Shown: positions 19,327 to 29,800 of the stretch, piece by piece
Position numbering within the stretch: the first letter of the stretch is position 1
How the letters are laid out: every line of letters starts with the position of its first letter
Source of the DNA: Novosphingobium pokkalii
Lineage (GTDB): Bacteria > Pseudomonadota > Alphaproteobacteria > Sphingomonadales > Sphingomonadaceae
Assembly: GCF_014652855.1 (NCBI RefSeq)
Contig: NZ_BMZP01000002.1
Location: forward strand, 1 to 64,000
DNA: 64,000 nt
Reading direction: 5' to 3'
Translations under genes and position numbers: made by a program
Notes under the pieces: model-generated
What the model saw: only the letters and a program-made list of their open reading frames with translations
What the model was told of the DNA's origin: nothing
Databases searched by the model: none

Positions 19327-22083
19327 ATGACCGACAAGCGCGACTATCGAGACACCGTCTTCCTGCCGAAGACCGATTTTCCCATGAAGGCCGGGCTCCC
19401 GCAAAAGGAGCCGGGCATTCTTGCGCGCTGGCAGGAGGAAGACATTTACGGCCAGGTGCGCGCCGCGCGCGCGGGCCGTGACACGTTCATCCTTCACGAT
19501 GGCCCGCCCTATGCCAATGGCGACATGCATATCGGCCATGCCCTGAACCATATCCTCAAGGACATGGTGGTGCGCACCCAGACCCTGCTGGGCAAGGACG
19601 CGCCCTATGTGCCCGGCTGGGACTGCCACGGCCTGCCCATCGAGTGGAAGGTCGAGGAAGAGTACCGCAAGAAGAAGAAGAACAAGGACGAGGTTCCGCC
19701 CAAGGAATTCCGCGCCGAATGCCGCGCCTATGCCCAGAAGTGGGTGGACGTGCAGCGCGAGCAGTTGAAGCGCCTGGGCATCAACGCCGCTTGGGACCGG
19801 CCCTACCTGACCATGGATTTCCAGGCCGAAGCGACGATCGTGGGCGAACTGCTCAAGTTCGCCGAGAGCGGCCAGCTCTATCGCGGCGCCAAGCCGGTGA
19901 TGTGGAGCCCGGTGGAAAAGACCGCGCTGGCCGAAGCCGAGGTGGAATACGAGGACATCGTTTCCACCCAAATCGACGTGGCGTTCGAAATCACGGATTC
20001 GCCGATCGCAGCGCTCAAGGGCGCCTATGCGGTGATCTGGACCACCACGCCCTGGACGATCCCGGTCAACCAGGCGCTCGCCTATGGGCCTGAGGTGGAT
20101 TACGTGCTGGTTCAGGCGGGCGACAAGCGCGTTCTGCTGGCCGCCCCGTTGGTCGCCGCCGCAGCCGCCCGCTTTGGCATCGCGCTGGAAAGCCCGCTGT
20201 GGGAAGGCAAAGGCACCGAACTCGCCGGCACCGTCGCGCGGCACCCCATGCACGCGCTGGGCGGCTTCTTTGCCGAGCCGCGCCCGCTGCTGGCCGGGGA
20301 TTTCGTCACCACCGATTCGGGCACGGGCCTGGTCCACATGGCGCCCGACCATGGCGAGGACGACTTTGCCCTGTGCAAGGCGCACGGCATCGAGCCCAAG
20401 TTTGCCGTCACTGCCGATGGCAAGTATCGCGAGGACTGGGGCTGGCTTGGTGGCCAGGGCAGCGTGATCAACCCCAAGTTCAACGCCCCCGATGGCCCGA
20501 TCTGTTCGGCGCTGGCCGAAGTGGGCGCGCTGATGGCGGCGAGCGCGGACTACAAGCACTCCTACCCGCATTCCTGGCGCTCCAAGGCCAAGGTGATCTA
20601 TCGCTGCACCCCGCAGTGGTTCGTGCCGATGGACCAGGCCCGCGAAGGCGGCACTCTGCGCGAAAAGGCCGTCGCGGCGATCGCCGCCACGCGCTTCGTG
20701 CCGGAAAAGGGCCGCAACCGCATCGGCGCCATGGTCGAAGGGCGGCCCGACTGGGTGCTCTCGCGCCAGCGCGCCTGGGGCGTGCCGATCACCCTGTTCG
20801 TCAACCGCCAGACCGGGCAGTACCTGGCCGATCCCGAAGTCAACGCCCGCATCATCGCCGGCGTGATGGCCGAAGGGGTGGACGCCTGGGACGACGAGCG
20901 CGCGCAGGACTACCTTGGCGACAAGTACCAGGCCGAGGACTACGAGCGCGTCACCGACATTCTCGACGTGTGGTTCGATTCCGGTTCCACCCATGCCTTC
21001 GTGCTGGAATCAGGCCGCTGGCCCGAACTGCGCTGGCCGGCCGATCTCTATCTCGAAGGCAGCGACCAGCATCGCGGCTGGTTCCAGTCTTCGCTGCTAG
21101 AAAGCTGCGCCACGCGCGGCCGTGCGCCTTATGACGCGATCCTGACCCACGGCTTCACCATGGATGCCAAGGGCCTGAAGATGTCCAAGTCTTTGGGCAA
21201 CACGATCAGCCCGCTGGACCTGATGCGCGATTATGGCGCGGATATCCTGCGGCTGTGGGCGCTGTCTGTGGATTTCACCGAGGATCACCGCATCGGCAAG
21301 GAAATCCTCGCCGGGGTGGCCGACCAGTATCGCAAGCTGCGCAACACCTTCCGCTACCTGCTCGGCGCGCTGGCCGATTTCAGCGAGGACGAGCGCGTGG
21401 CGCCCGAGGCCATGCCCGAACTGGAGCGCTACATGCTGGTGCGCCTCTCCGGGCTGGACAGCACGCTGCGCCAGGCCGTGGCGGACTATGATTTCAACAC
21501 CTATGTCCGCGCCCTGACCGAGTTCTGCAACGAAGACCTCTCGGCGTTCTTCTTCGATATCCGCAAGGACAGCCTCTATTGCGACGCGCCGGCCGATCCC
21601 AAGCGCCGCGCCTATCGCACCGTGCTCGACGTGCTGTTCCACGCCCTGGTGCGCTATGCCGCGCCGGTGCTGGTCTTCACGGCCGAAGAAGTGTGGCAGA
21701 GCCGCACGCCCGGCGCTTCGGTCCACCTGCTGGAATGGCCCGAACTGCCCGCAGCGCAAGCCGATGTGGCGCAGTGGGAAGCTCTGCGCGCGCTGCGCAC
21801 CCGCGTGAACGAGGCAATCGAACCGCTGCGCCGCGAAAAGGTGCTGGGTTCGGGCCTGGAAGCCCGCGTCACCGTGCCGGCCGACGCGCCGGAAGCCGAA
21901 GACGGCCTGGCGGAACTGTTCATCAGTGCGACAGTTACCCGCGGGCAGGAGCTTGCCGTGACCCGAACCGATGACCACAAGTGCGGCCGTTGCTGGCGCC
22001 ACCTTCCCGAAGTGAGCGAAGACGGCGCGCTCTGCGCCCGCTGCGACAGCGTGGTGGCAACGCTCGACGGGCAAGCCGCGTGA
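19327..22083 (+). CDS. ileS: Isoleucyl-tRNA synthetase
   Basis: 918 aa, class I synthetase. HIGH motif in GDMHIGHALNHIL (~65), editing domain CP1 with TTTPWTIPVNQALAY, WDCHGLPIEWKVE, and KMSKSLGNTISP (~617-622). The C-terminal zinc finger is CGRCWRHLPE...CARCD. Length and layout are the normal bacterial type, not the mupirocin-resistant eukaryote-like type. The stop overlaps lspA by 4 nt. Confidence 0.97.
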   Translation: MTDKRDYRDTVFLPKTDFPMKAGLPQKEPGILARWQEEDIYGQVRAARAGRDTFILHDGPPYANGDMHIGHALNHILKDMVVRTQTLLGKDAPYVPGWDCHGLPIEWKVEEEYRKKKKNKDEVPPKEFRAECRAYAQKWVDVQREQLKRLGINAAWDRPYLTMDFQAEATIVGELLKFAESGQLYRGAKPVMWSPVEKTALAEAEVEYEDIVSTQIDVAFEITDSPIAALKGAYAVIWTTTPWTIPVNQALAYGPEVDYVLVQAGDKRVLLAAPLVAAAAARFGIALESPLWEGKGTELAGTVARHPMHALGGFFAEPRPLLAGDFVTTDSGTGLVHMAPDHGEDDFALCKAHGIEPKFAVTADGKYREDWGWLGGQGSVINPKFNAPDGPICSALAEVGALMAASADYKHSYPHSWRSKAKVIYRCTPQWFVPMDQAREGGTLREKAVAAIAATRFVPEKGRNRIGAMVEGRPDWVLSRQRAWGVPITLFVNRQTGQYLADPEVNARIIAGVMAEGVDAWDDERAQDYLGDKYQAEDYERVTDILDVWFDSGSTHAFVLESGRWPELRWPADLYLEGSDQHRGWFQSSLLESCATRGRAPYDAILTHGFTMDAKGLKMSKSLGNTISPLDLMRDYGADILRLWALSVDFTEDHRIGKEILAGVADQYRKLRNTFRYLLGALADFSEDERVAPEAMPELERYMLVRLSGLDSTLRQAVADYDFNTYVRALTEFCNEDLSAFFFDIRKDSLYCDAPADPKRRAYRTVLDVLFHALVRYAAPVLVFTAEEVWQSRTPGASVHLLEWPELPAAQADVAQWEALRALRTRVNEAIEPLRREKVLGSGLEARVTVPADAPEAEDGLAELFISATVTRGQELAVTRTDDHKCGRCWRHLPEVSEDGALCARCDSVVATLDGQAA

Positions 22084-22598
22084 GACTGTTCACCCGCAAC
22101 CGCCTGGCCGGCTTTGCCCTGGCCTTTGCCACGTTCGGCCTGGACCGCGCAGTAAAGGCCTGGATCGCCGGCCCGCTGGCCCTGCCCGAACAGGGTGCGA
22201 TCTATCTCACCAGCTTCTTCAACCTGCGCTGGACGCAGAACCTGGGGGTGTCGCTGGGCCTGTTCAGCGCGGATTCGAGCGAAGGCAAGCTGGCGCTACT
22301 GGCCATGACCGGGCTGATCGCGCTGGGCGTGGTGATCTGGATGCTGCGCGAAAAGGCGCTGGCCGAACTCTCTGGCCTGGCTTTCGTGCTCGGCGGGGCG
22401 ATGGGCAACATCTATGATCGCTGGACGCGCGGCTATGTGATCGATTACGCTGACCTTCATTTCGGCGAATTTCGGCCTTTCCTGATTTTCAACCTGGCCG
22501 ACGCGGCAATCACGCTGGGCGTGTTGATCCTGCTTGCCCGTTCGCTGTTTTCGCGCGAAAAGCGCGAGCCGGGCAGCCCCAGCCCTACGGAGATTTAA
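22080..22598 (+). CDS. lspA: Lipoprotein signal peptidase (signal peptidase II)
   Basis: 172 aa with four transmembrane helices. It cleaves the signal peptide of prolipoproteins in the inner membrane. The two catalytic aspartates lie in GNIYDRWTRGYVIDYADLHF and FNLADAAITLG; the upstream NLRWTQNLGVSLGLF is also typical. It starts with GTG at 22080 overlapping the ileS stop (GTGA). The open frame extends back to 21981 inside ileS and was rejected. It lies directly upstream of a lipoprotein gene. Confidence 0.94.
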   Translation: MRLFTRNRLAGFALAFATFGLDRAVKAWIAGPLALPEQGAIYLTSFFNLRWTQNLGVSLGLFSADSSEGKLALLAMTGLIALGVVIWMLREKALAELSGLAFVLGGAMGNIYDRWTRGYVIDYADLHFGEFRPFLIFNLADAAITLGVLILLARSLFSREKREPGSPSPTEI

Positions 22599-22601
22599 GT
22601 A

Positions 22602-23015
22602 ATGCGCAAAGCCGCCGCCCTTGCCTTTCTCGTTTCGGCCGGGAGCCTTCTGGCTGCGTGCAGCTCGAACAGCTCGCTGTTCAACCGCGTTCGCCCCGAT
22701 GAATTCGCCGTCAGCCGCCAGGCGCCGCTGGTCGTGCCGCCCGATTTCGCGCTGACCCCGCCCAACCCCGGCGCGCCGCGCCCGCAGGATGTCGATTCGT
22801 CGAAGCAGGCGCTCGACGCCCTGTTCGGCGGCCCGGCCCCGCGCAGCGCCGTGGAAACCGACACGCTGGGCAAGGCCGGCGCTTCGGCCGTGGGCATCCG
22901 CAGCACGGTGGGCGATCCGCAGACCAAGACCGTGGCCAAGGGCGCCCTGGTGAAGGACATCCTCGCCGCGCCCCAGGGCGATGGCGCCCAGGCCCGCGCC
23001 GCCATCCCCGGCTGA
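22602..23015 (+). CDS. DUF3035-type outer-membrane/periplasmic lipoprotein
   Basis: 137 aa. The signal peptide MRKAAALAFLVSAGSLLAAC ends in a lipobox LAAC (Cys ~20). PDEFAVSRQAPLVVPPDFAL followed by LTPPNPGAPRPQD is the DUF3035 signature. Function unknown; in sphingomonads the gene commonly follows lspA, as here (3-nt gap). It is followed by a terminator. Confidence 0.85.
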   Translation: MRKAAALAFLVSAGSLLAACSSNSSLFNRVRPDEFAVSRQAPLVVPPDFALTPPNPGAPRPQDVDSSKQALDALFGGPAPRSAVETDTLGKAGASAVGIRSTVGDPQTKTVAKGALVKDILAAPQGDGAQARAAIPG

Positions 23016-23035
23016 TAGCGGCAACGCTTGACGTG

Positions 23036-23070
23036 AAAGGGCCTGCCGGCATCGATCGGCGGGCCTTTTT
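23036..23070 (+). terminator. Rho-independent terminator of the ileS-lspA-DUF3035 operon
   Basis: GGCCTGCCG (23040-23048) pairs with CGGCGGGCC (23057-23065) with one G-T pair, followed by TTTTTCGTTTG. Confidence 0.85.
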
Positions 23071-23223
23071 CGTTTGTGTCGTCCTGGTCTGTGCCACGAT
23101 GCGAACGATCGAACGAAGACGCCCGCAACCAATTCCAACGCTTACGTTAAGCGCTTCATCCTGCGTTCAGGTGAATCATGGCCAGAAGGCGCCCGCATTC
23201 CGGCTCTTGCCGGGGCTTATCAT

Positions 23224-23240
23224 GAAATGTTATATCGTTC
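23224..23240 (+). promoter_or_regulatory. Zur-type half-site
   Basis: GAAATGTTATA (23224-23234) equals one half of the alphaproteobacterial Zur box as I recall it; the right half is poorly conserved. It lies ~140 nt upstream of the ZnuD-like receptor. The rest of the 363-nt gap 23016-23378 holds the terminator and a palindrome-like AACGCTTACGTTAAGCG at 23137-23153. Confidence 0.45.
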
Positions 23241-23378
23241 CTGAACAAGGGAGCGAGCGCGGCGGAGAGGCCCGGAAATACGACGCCCGCAGTGTTTGCG
23301 GGCGCTGCGACAATGCGCGTTCACGGCCGCCCCCCGAATGGGCCGGAGCGCGAACACAAGGTTATGGAGGAGTTTTCA

Positions 23379-25424
23379 ATGCGTTCCATCCTGATGCTGG
23401 GATCTGCGGTCCTGGCTCTGGCCCCCGCCGCCGCCTGGGCCGATGCGCCTGCCCCCGCCCCCGCTGCATCGGATGATGCCTCTGCCGATGCCGGCACCAG
23501 TGGCGGCGGCACCGCGAGCGCCACGCCGATCGTGGTCACCGCCACGCCGTTCGGCCACACCATCGATGATACGCCCACGGTTTCCGCCCGCGTCGATTCC
23601 GACCAGATCGCCCGCGCCGGCGGGGCCAGCATCGCCGACGCGCTGCGCGACATTCCCGGCGTTTCGGCCACCGGCTTTGCCGCCGGCGCCAGCCGCCCGA
23701 TCATTCGCGGCATGGACAGCAACCGCGTCCGCCTGCTCGAAGACGGCACGTCGAGCTCCGACGTGTCGGACATCGGCCCCGACCACGGCATTCCGATCGA
23801 TCCGCTTTCGGCGCGCTCGATCGAAGTGGTGCGCGGCGCGGCCACGCTGCGCTATGGCAGCCAGGCGATCGGCGGCGTGGTGAACACGATCAACAACCGC
23901 GTGCCGATGACTTTGCCGACCGAGGCGATCTCGGCCGAAGCCAGCACCAGCTACACCACGGTGAACAAGGGCGTGGAAACCGCCGCGCTGGTCGATGCCA
24001 AGTCGGGCCAGCTCGCGCTGCACGCCGATGGCTTCTGGCGCACCACCGACAACTATGACACGCCGCTCGGCACCCAGCAGAATTCCTGGTTCAACGGCTG
24101 GGGCGGATCGGTGGGCGGGTCCTACTTCCTGCCCGGCGACAAGAGCCACGTGGGCCTGGCCGTGACGCATTACGATGCCCGCTACGGCATTCCCAGCGAC
24201 ACCACCTATATCGACATGCGCCAGACCAAGGTGATGACGCGCAACTATTTTGCGCTGGATTCGGGCCTGCTCAAGACCTTTACCCTGGATGGCAGCTATG
24301 GTGATTACCAGCACCAGGAGAAGAACCCCGACGGCTCGGTCAACACCACGTTCAAGAACAAGGAATGGAACGGCCGCGGCGAACTGCTGCTCAACGCCAT
24401 CGGGCCGGTGCGCAACACCGCGCTGGGCGTGGAATACCAGCACCGCGATTTCTCGGCGATCGGGGAAGACAGCAGCTACCTGAACCCGGCGACCAGCCAG
24501 AACATCGCCGGCTACCTGTTCACCGAAATCCAGCTTGCCGATCCGCTGCATGTCGAGGCGAGCGGCCGCGTCGAGCATGTGCGCATCACCGGCACCCCGG
24601 CCGACAACGACTTCACCGTGCGCAACTATACGCCGGTGAGCGGCGCCATCGGCCTGCTCTACACCCCGGTGCAGGCGGTCAAGTTCGGCCTCAACTTCTC
24701 CAGCACGGGTCGCGCCCCGGCGCTGACCGAACTGTTCGCGCGTGGCGGTCATGATGGCCCGCAGACCTATGAAACCGGTGATGCCAACCTCAAGATCGAG
24801 CGCGCCAATTCGCTGGAAGGCAGCTTGCGCGTGCGCCAGGGCGGCTTCGCCTTCACCGGCTCGGTCTATTACACTTGGTACAAGAACTATATCTACGGCG
24901 ACCTGACCGGCCGCACCTGCGACGATGACGGCGTGTGCACCAGCGCCACCGACGGCGAACTGCGCGAGCTGTTCTATCGCCAGCAGGGCGCGAAGTTCCG
25001 CGGCCTGGAAGCGGAAATGAGCCAGGATCTGGTGAAGACCGATGCCGGCACCTTCACCGCCAAGGTGCTGGGCGACTACACCCGCGCGACGCTGGACAAC
25101 GGCAGCAACGTGCCGCGCATCCCGCCCTATCGCATCGGCGGCGGCTTTGCCTGGGCCGGCAAGACGATCGATGCCGGGATCATGTTCAGCCACTATGGCC
25201 GGCAGGACAAGGCGGGCGATTTCGACACGCCCACCGATGGCTACAACAACCTCAACATGAATGTCGCGTGGCGCCCGTTCAAGAGCCACCCGGGCATCGA
25301 GCTGTCGGTGGTCGGCCAGAACCTGACTGACGACACCCAGCGCCTGGCGACCGCGCTCAACAAGGACCTGGTGGTGATGCCGGGCCGCTCGGTGCGCTTC
25401 GTGATCAAGGCCGCCACGTTCTGA
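23379..25424 (+). CDS. TonB-dependent receptor, ZnuD-like
   Basis: 681 aa. Signal peptide MRSILMLGSAVLALAPAAAWA, then a Pro/Ala-rich linker and the plug domain from PIVVTATPFGH (a TonB-box-like start) to SIEVVRGAATLRYGSQAIGG. RPIIRGMDSNRVRLLEDG and IGPDHGIPIDPLSARSIEV closely match the plug of zinc receptor ZnuD and its relatives. A 22-strand barrel follows, ending in SVRFVIKAATF with a terminal Phe. Start ATG 23379 has GGAGGAG 8 nt upstream. Zinc uptake is inferred from family resemblance and the Zur half-site; other metals or a metallophore are possible. Confidence 0.85.
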   Translation: MRSILMLGSAVLALAPAAAWADAPAPAPAASDDASADAGTSGGGTASATPIVVTATPFGHTIDDTPTVSARVDSDQIARAGGASIADALRDIPGVSATGFAAGASRPIIRGMDSNRVRLLEDGTSSSDVSDIGPDHGIPIDPLSARSIEVVRGAATLRYGSQAIGGVVNTINNRVPMTLPTEAISAEASTSYTTVNKGVETAALVDAKSGQLALHADGFWRTTDNYDTPLGTQQNSWFNGWGGSVGGSYFLPGDKSHVGLAVTHYDARYGIPSDTTYIDMRQTKVMTRNYFALDSGLLKTFTLDGSYGDYQHQEKNPDGSVNTTFKNKEWNGRGELLLNAIGPVRNTALGVEYQHRDFSAIGEDSSYLNPATSQNIAGYLFTEIQLADPLHVEASGRVEHVRITGTPADNDFTVRNYTPVSGAIGLLYTPVQAVKFGLNFSSTGRAPALTELFARGGHDGPQTYETGDANLKIERANSLEGSLRVRQGGFAFTGSVYYTWYKNYIYGDLTGRTCDDDGVCTSATDGELRELFYRQQGAKFRGLEAEMSQDLVKTDAGTFTAKVLGDYTRATLDNGSNVPRIPPYRIGGGFAWAGKTIDAGIMFSHYGRQDKAGDFDTPTDGYNNLNMNVAWRPFKSHPGIELSVVGQNLTDDTQRLATALNKDLVVMPGRSVRFVIKAATF

Positions 25425-25468
25425 TAACGGGAGTCGCGCCTGGCGCGGCTCTCTCACCTTCCCCCCGG

Positions 25469-25508
25469 CCCGCCATTCCGTCCCCCCCGGAATGGCGGGT
25501 TTCCTTTT
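25469..25508 (+). terminator. Rho-independent terminator of the TonB receptor gene
   Basis: A perfect 12-bp stem CCCGCCATTCCG / CGGAATGGCGGG (25469-25480 with 25488-25499) with a C-rich loop precedes TTTCCTTTT. Confidence 0.9.
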
Positions 25509-25520
25509 GGGGCAGGGCGA

Positions 25521-26372
25521 TCACGCTTCGGCCAGCGCCTGGCCGATCCGGTCAAAGCCGCTCGGGGTGGTATCCGGCCCGAAGCGATAGCTGGAGGCGG
25601 TGACGCCGCCGCGCAGATCGCTTTGCGAATAGATGCAGGTGGCCGGGTCTGCCCCGGCCGCACCGATCGCCACCATCAGCGGGATCAGGTGATCCTCGCG
25701 CGGGTGGCAGGCACGCGCACCGGGGGCCTGGTCCCATGTCAGCAGCGCGTCCGCGCGGGCTTCGGGCGCCAAGTCCAGCAGCGTGTGTCGCAACCAGGCG
25801 TCGAACGCGGCAGACGGCGCCGCAGCGCCCGCGCCGAACTGGCGCAAGTTGTGATAGCTGAAGCCCGAACCTACGATCAGCACGCCCTGCTCGCGCAGCG
25901 GCGCCAGCGCGCGGCCCAGCGCGAGATGCGCAGGCACGTCATAATCGGCGCGCAGCGACAGGCTGAGCACGGGAATGTCCGCCTCTGGCCAGATCGGCTG
26001 GAGCATCGAGAACGTGCCGTGGTCGAACCCGCGCGCGGGATCGCGGCCGATGGCGATGCCCGCCGCCGCGCCCAGCCGCACGACCTCTTCGGCCAGGTCC
26101 GGGGCGCCCGGCGCGGGATAGCGGATATGATAGGTGTGCTCGGGAAAGCCGTAATAGTCATAGACCATGCCCGGCTGCGCGGCTGTGGAGACGGTGAAGC
26201 CGGGCTCTTCCCAATGGCCCGAGACCACCAGAACCGCGCGCGGGCGGGCCGGCAATTGCGCTGGCAAGGCCTTGAGCGAGGCTTCGAGCCAGGCAAAGCC
26301 ATCGCGGAACGGGCCATCGAGCCACGGCCAGGGGCCGCCACCATGAGACAGGAAATAGACCGGTTGCTGCAT
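25521..26372 (-). CDS. LigB/DODA-type extradiol dioxygenase (YgiD-like)
   Basis: 283 aa starting MQQPVYFLSHGGG. The class III (LigB-like) fold has a metal site from histidines in FLSHGGGPW, VSGHWE, GFDHGTFSML and ACHPREDHLIPLM. EDHLIPLMVAIGAAG is the usual C-terminal block. Homologues include plant and bacterial 4,5-DOPA dioxygenases and aromatic ring-opening enzymes; the natural bacterial substrate is usually unknown. The gene lies alone, convergent with the TonB receptor. AAGGATGG is a weak SD. Confidence 0.88.
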   Translation of the reverse strand: MQQPVYFLSHGGGPWPWLDGPFRDGFAWLEASLKALPAQLPARPRAVLVVSGHWEEPGFTVSTAAQPGMVYDYYGFPEHTYHIRYPAPGAPDLAEEVVRLGAAAGIAIGRDPARGFDHGTFSMLQPIWPEADIPVLSLSLRADYDVPAHLALGRALAPLREQGVLIVGSGFSYHNLRQFGAGAAAPSAAFDAWLRHTLLDLAPEARADALLTWDQAPGARACHPREDHLIPLMVAIGAAGADPATCIYSQSDLRGGVTASSYRFGPDTTPSGFDRIGQALAEA

Positions 26373-26814
26373 GGATAATCCATCCTTTCCCGCGCAATTT
26401 AGAGATTGTTGGCCGCGCTGCCACCGGGCAAAAGGCTGTGCATCTTGTTGGGCCGAGTGGAACGGGCAAATCCACCGGCCCGGCACGGAAAGGGCGGGGG
26501 GACGGCACCATGGCCAAACCGTAATGTTTTGATCACGCCACCGGCAGGCCGGATGGGCTAGACCGCTTTTCGACGGTGAGCAGCTTTGGACCCGCGACGT
26601 GACGGTCCCCTGTTCCGGTTCCGCTCGGGCTGCTCGCCGTCACCCCGCCGTTTGGCGCAGCCCCCCGCTATCCCGATCCCGGTGTTCCGGCCGCCGACCA
26701 TGCCCAGCAGGTCGCCGATGATCCGGCTCCGATCGCTGACGATGCGAACCAGGCCCGCGCCCTTCCCTGCCCGGCAACCCATCAACCTTATCCAGTTCGG
26801 AAAACACCCCGGCC
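26373..26814. other. 442-bp intergenic region
   Basis: Divergent spacer between the dioxygenase and the large polysaccharide enzyme. The left 150 bp are less GC-rich and may hold both promoters. Short frames exist in this region but show no codon bias or recognisable domain. I see no repeat or RNA gene. Confidence 0.5.
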
Positions 26815-29800
26815 GTGTCACGCCCCATCTTCTTCGATCCCACCGGCCAGCGCCGTCGCTGGACCCGCCGCCTGGCCTTTGCCGTGCTGGCCCTGCTGGT
26901 GGGCATGTGCGTGGTCTTTGCCACCACGGTCGCCACGGTTTCCCCGCGTGAGCCGCTGACCTTTGCCCAGGAACGCCTGGCGCCGCTGCCGCTCAAGACG
27001 CAGGTCAGCCGCCTGTCGCACAGCCTGGCCGCGCTGTTCGGCCGCCGCGCTGCCGCGCCCGCGCGCCAGCAGGGCACGCCGGTGACCATCGGCTTCTACG
27101 AGGCAGGCAGCGACGAGAGCGCCGGGGCGCTGCAACGCCATGTCGGCCAGCTCGACTGGGTTGCCCCCACGCTGATGTCGATCGATCATGCCGGCAAGCT
27201 GACCGTGACCGACGACGCGCCGATGCGCCGCATCCTGGCCGGATCGCTGCATCGCCCGCTGGTGGTGCCAGTGCTACAGAACGTACAAGACGGTGCAGGC
27301 TGGGATGGTGCCGGCACCGCAGCCGTGCTGGCCAATCCGGCGCGCCGCCTGGCCTTGGCCAATGCCGTTGACGCCGCGCTCGACAAGTCGGGCGATGCCG
27401 GCGTGATGATCGACTTCGAAAGCCTGCCGCAGGGCGCGCTCGTCGGTCTGCACCAGTTTGCCGCCGATCTCCATGCGCGCCTGGCGCCCAAGCACCGCGT
27501 CGTCTCGCTCACCATGCCGGTAGACGACGAGAACTGGCACCCGCGCGCCTTTGCCGACGTGGCCGACAAGATCGTGCTGATGGCCTATGACGAGCACTGG
27601 CAGGGCGGCACGCCCGGCCCCATTGCCTCGAACGGCTGGTTCCTGTCGCGCGTGGCGGGCATGATCAAGGGCCTGGCACCGGGCAAGGCCGTGGTTGCGC
27701 TGGGCAGCTATGGCTATGACTGGCACGAAGGCCATGCCGATGCGCTGACCGTGGAAGAAGCCTGGCTGGCCGCGCACGACAGCGGCACCACGCCCGCGTG
27801 GGACAAGGCCAGCGGCAATGCCGGCTTCGCCTATGACGACGATGCCGACACCACCGATGGCGCGCCAGCGGTGCGCCACGACGTGTGGATGCTCGATGCC
27901 GCCACCAGTTGGAACCAGATGCTGATGCTGCGCCAGTTGGGCGTGGGCTCGGTGGCGCTGTGGCGCCTGGGTTCGGAAGATCCCGGGTTCTGGCCGGTGC
28001 TCCAGGCCTGGCACGGCGGCGCCAAGACTCTGCCCGACATTTCGCGCATCACCCAGAGCAGCAACGTGGACGTGGAAGGCAACGGCGAAATCCTGCGCAT
28101 TGCCGCCACGCCCACGCCGGGCACGCGCACGCTCAGCACCGATCGCCGCCTCGGCCTGGTCACCGGCGAACGCTACGATTCGCTGCCCACGCCCTATGTC
28201 GTGCGCCGCACCGGCGATCGGCCCAAGCTGGTCGCGCTGACGTTCGACGATGGCCCGGACCCTACCTGGACGCCCAAGATCCTGTCGATCCTGGAGCAAT
28301 ACCACGTGCCCGGCACGTTCTTCGTGATCGGCGAAAACGGCGTGGCCAACCGCACCCTGCTGCAACGCATGGTGGCCGATGGCGACGAGATCGGCAATCA
28401 CAGCTATACCCATCCCAATATGGCGAACAGCACGCCGGCGGGGATCAAGCTGGAGCTCAACGCCACGCAGCGCCTGATCGAGGCCTATACCGGCCACTCC
28501 ACCCGCCTGTTCCGCGCGCCCTATTTCGGGGACGCCGAGCCGACCACGGCCGACGAACTCGATCCCGCGCTGATCGCGCAGAACCAGGGCTATACCATCG
28601 TCGGCCTGCATGCCGATCCGGGCGACTGGATGCGCCGCCCGGCCGATCAGGTCGTGCAACTGACGGTCGATGCGGTCAACGCCGGCAATGCCGATCGTTC
28701 CGCCAACGTGATCCTGCTGCACGATGGCGGCGGGGACCGTTCGCAGACCGTGGCCGCGCTGCCCCGGATCATCCAGCAGTTGCAGGCCCAGGGCTATCGC
28801 TTCGTGCCGGTGTCCACCTTGGCCGGGCTCAAGCGCGACGACGTGATGCCCGCCGTGAAGGGCTGGGACCTGGTGGCGGTGCGACTCGACATCGGCATCT
28901 TCTCGGTACTGGCCGCCGCGCTGGCCACGCTCAACTGGACGTTCTTCTTCGCCATCGCGCTCGGCACGCTGCGCGCCGTGGGCCTGACCGGGCTGGCGCT
29001 GTTCCCCAAGCCGCGCACGGCCATGCCCTGGCACGATCGCGCCAGCGACGTGCCCGCCTACCAGCCGCGCGTGACGGTGATCATCCCGGCCTACAACGAA
29101 GAGCGGGTGATCGAGGCCTCGGTCCACCGCATCCTCGCCAGCACTTATCCGGCGCTCGACGTGATCGTGGCCGACGATGGCTCCAAGGACGCGACCAGCG
29201 CCATCGTCGCGGCCGCCTTTGGCAACGACCCGCGTGTGCGGCTGATGACTCTGACCAACGGCGGCAAGGCCAGCGCGCTCAACCGCGCACTCGCCGCCGC
29301 CGATGGCGAGATCATCGTGGCGCTCGACGCCGATACCCAGTTCGAGCCCGAGACCATCGGCAAGCTGGTGCGCTGGTTCGAAAAGCCGGAAATCGGCGCG
29401 GTGGCCGGCAATGCCAAGGTAGGCAACCGGGTGAACCTCGTCACCCGCTGGCAGGCGGTGGAATATGTCACCGCGCAGAACATCGAACGCCGCGCGCTGA
29501 CCCGGTTTGACGCGATCATGGTCGTGCCCGGCGCGGTCGGCGCCTGGCGCCGCGAAGCGCTCAACGACGTGGGCGGCTATCCCGAAGACACCCTGGCCGA
29601 AGACCAGGACCTGACCATCGCGATCCAGCGCCAGGGCTGGAAAGTGGCCTATGACGAAGACGCCGTGGCCTGGACCGAAGCGCCCGAAACTCTGCGCGCG
29701 CTGGGCAAGCAGCGCTTCCGCTGGGCGTTCGGCACGTTGCAATGCCTGTGGAAGCATCGCGCCGTGGTGGCGCAGCAGCGCCCCTCGGGCCTGGCCTTCA

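Noticed and set aside
26586..26951. Short plus-strand frame ahead of the GH18-CE4-GT2 gene
   Set aside because: Arg/Pro-rich, no homology cue, overlaps the large gene in another frame.
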